Part shown: one piece after another, positions 62,038 through 63,138 of the stretch
Layout: every line of letters begins with the position of its first letter
Numbering within the stretch: position 1 is the stretch's first letter
Assembly: GCF_003609645.1 (NCBI RefSeq)
Contig: NZ_MCIB01000011.1
Coordinates: 1-63,138, forward strand
Direction: 5' to 3'
DNA from: Thermohalobacter berrensis
Lineage (GTDB): Bacteria; Bacillota; Clostridia; Tissierellales; Thermohalobacteraceae
DNA length: 63,138 bases
The notes under the pieces: generated by a model
The model's input: the letters and a program-made list of their open reading frames with translations, nothing else
Database searches by the model: none
Told to the model about the DNA's origin: nothing
Program-made: the position numbers and the translations under genes

Positions 62038-62337
62038 CTACTTTGCATTAACTAATGCTTCCTTTGGATAAACACTAACTTGCTTTTTATTTTTACCTTT
62101 TCTTTCAAATTTAACTATTCCATCTACTTTTGCAAATAATGTATCGTCTCCACCTCTACCTACATTTAGCCCCGGATGAATTTTTGTACCTCTTTGTCTA
62201 ACTAAAATATTTCCTGCTAGTACAAATTGTCCATCTGCTCTTTTTACTCCTAGTCTTTTTGATTCACTGTCACGTCCGTTTTTTGAACTACCAACACCTT
62301 TTTTATGTGCAAATAACTGAAGATTAATCTTTATCAT
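62038..62337 (-). CDS. rpmA: 50S ribosomal protein L27 with cleavable N-terminal extension
   Basis: L27 of 99 residues that reaches the peptidyl-transferase centre. The N-terminus [18 protein letters not shown] carries the Firmicute extension cut after the LQLF motif by Prp, whose gene is just upstream. The rest ([20 protein letters not shown]) is standard. It overlaps prp by 14 bases. Confidence 0.97.
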   Translation of the reverse strand: MIKINLQLFAHKKGVGSSKNGRDSESKRLGVKRADGQFVLAGNILVRQRGTKIHPGLNVGRGGDDTLFAKVDGIVKFERKGKNKKQVSVYPKEALVNAK

Positions 62338-62683
62338 TGTTTTTCACCTCCCTAAATTCGAGAGTTAAGTACTCTGGATACTCTTTTATTAAAGCTTTAA
62401 TACCTACTAACATAGTATCTAAAACTATATCAGTCTTCATTCGCTTTTCTATATCTAAATTACGAGGAATATTTACTTCTAAATATCCATCTTCAACTTT
62501 AAAATCTATATCTTTTTCAGGTATATCACAAACTTCATTCAGGGCTATAAGGGCAGTTTGACTTAAAGTGGATACGGCAGAACACAAAATGTCTCTGCCA
62601 CTTCTTTCAAATCCAGTGTGCCCTTTAATAATATATTTAATAATTTTTCCTTTATCATTTGTAAAAATTCTAACTTTAGTCAT
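62324..62683 (-). CDS. prp: ribosomal-processing cysteine protease Prp (YsxB)
   Basis: A 119-residue cysteine protease that removes the N-terminal extension of L27. The catalytic histidine is in [13 protein letters not shown] (H22) and the cysteine in [17 protein letters not shown] (C34). It sits between rplU and rpmA, the conserved Firmicute order, and overlaps rpmA by 14 bases. Confidence 0.95.
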   Translation of the reverse strand: MTKVRIFTNDKGKIIKYIIKGHTGFERSGRDILCSAVSTLSQTALIALNEVCDIPEKDIDFKVEDGYLEVNIPRNLDIEKRMKTDIVLDTMLVGIKALIKEYPEYLTLEFREVKNNDKD

Positions 62684-62690
62684 ATCTCAA

Positions 62691-63002
62691 CTATCCATTA
62701 ATTTTTTGAATTTCAACTTTTGTATAAGGTTGACGGTGTCCTTGCTTCTTTCTATAACCTTTTTTAGCCTTATACTTAAATATAATAATCTTCTTACCTT
62801 TTCCATGTTCTAAAATTTTACCATCAACAGTTACACCATCAATATAAGGCTTTCCAACTTTAATGTCTCCATTCTCTGATACAAGAAGGACTTTATCAAA
62901 CTTAATTTCTTCTCCTTCTTTTCCTTCAATTTTCTCAATAAAAATTGTATCTCCTTCTTGTACCCTATATTGTTTTCCTCCTGTTTCAATTACCGCATAC
63001 AT
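62691..63002 (-). CDS. rplU: 50S ribosomal protein L21
   Basis: L21 of 103 residues: [20 protein letters not shown] at the start and the C-terminal signature [20 protein letters not shown]. It is the first gene of rplU-prp-rpmA, preceded by a structured leader and a consensus promoter. Confidence 0.98.
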   Translation of the reverse strand: MYAVIETGGKQYRVQEGDTIFIEKIEGKEGEEIKFDKVLLVSENGDIKVGKPYIDGVTVDGKILEHGKGKKIIIFKYKAKKGYRKKQGHRQPYTKVEIQKING

Positions 63003-63085
63003 TATTATTTACACCTCCTCTAACCAGTCTCGCTAATGCCGGGTACTTCGTTTTAGACCCGCATTATGCGGCTTCAACAAACACA
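63003..63085 (-). promoter_or_regulatory. L21 leader (autoregulatory mRNA element)
   Basis: The 80-base leader holds a GCCGCATAATGCGG hairpin, a long pairing of CGGGTCT with AGACTGG-type segments, and AGTACCCGGC. These fit the ribosomal L21 leader element of Firmicutes, thought to let L21 control its own operon. AGAGGAGGTG serves as ribosome site. Confidence 0.75.
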
Positions 63086-63090
63086 TAGTG

Positions 63091-63119
63091 ATTGTATCAG
63101 ATTATTAAAAATTTGTCAA
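63091..63119 (-). promoter_or_regulatory. promoter of rplU-prp-rpmA
   Basis: TTGACA (63119-63114) and TACAAT (63096-63091) with a 17-base spacer on the minus strand. Confidence 0.88.
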
Positions 63120-63138
63120 CAGATTCTTAAACTTTCAT

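Noticed and set aside
1-63138. CRISPR arrays, insertion sequences, rRNA genes or prophage structural genes
   Set aside because: No regularly spaced repeats, transposases, rRNA sequence or capsid/tail genes were seen anywhere in the window.

Overview
The window comes from an AT-rich (about 30% G+C by eye), anaerobic, endospore-forming Firmicute of the Clostridia/Tissierellia kind. Evidence for sporulation is two alpha/beta-type SASP genes, a SleB-like cortex hydrolase, a DacF-like carboxypeptidase, a GerMN lipoprotein, and a Spo0B-like protein in the classic rplU-prp-rpmA-spo0B-obg order. A selenocysteine system (selD, selA, selB, tRNA-Sec) and paired M20 amidohydrolases fit an amino-acid/peptide-using anaerobe. 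Many genes use TTG or GTG starts behind G-rich Shine-Dalgarno (SD) sequences, and most transcription units end in clear intrinsic terminators.

Layout. 0-10 kb: hslO, csp, a methyltransferase and sirtuin pair, a SASP gene, a candidate C-rich sRNA, a CPBP protease with an M20 peptidase, the asd-dapA-dapB-dapD lysine/DAP operon, and hpt. 10-18 kb: a Type II-like methylase/specificity gene split by an A10 frameshift, ssb, a MurE-like ligase, a divergent SASP, sleB, a LUD protein and a HAD phosphatase. 18-21.5 kb: a divergent, Fur-boxed iron-siderophore ABC system. 21.5-24.5 kb: a second M20 peptidase with a sodium/solute symporter and its small membrane partner.

24.6-39.4 kb is the most striking part. 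The two halves of one two-P-loop ATPase gene (PRK06851-like) lie 13.7 kb apart on the same strand. The junctions share the core CCCAT, and each intervening edge carries a 23-nt arm. Joined head to tail, these give a 50-bp imperfect palindrome that looks like a serine-integrase attP. Excision would restore an exact 359-codon reading frame. The interval encodes a large serine recombinase with a 41-aa upstream ORF, and an unusual cargo with no phage structural genes: acetyltransferase, Lnt-like acyltransferase, metallo-beta-lactamase-fold protein, phospholipase C-like protein, S66 peptidase, LUD, 2'-5' RNA ligase, nitroreductase, NUDIX and a broken VOC gene.

39.5-54.7 kb: YkvA-like, DsrE-like and USP genes, tRNA-Sec, an ABC transporter with a decayed permease, a WalRK-like two-component system with a GerMN lipoprotein, then selB-selA-selD-comEA and dacF. 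SelD itself needs an in-frame UGA to be read as selenocysteine. 54.7-63.1 kb: leuS, rsfS, yqeK, nadD, small proteins (one with its ribosome site buried in a hairpin), yhbY, obg, a membrane-anchored Spo0B-like gene, rpmA, prp and rplU with an L21 leader and a strong promoter.
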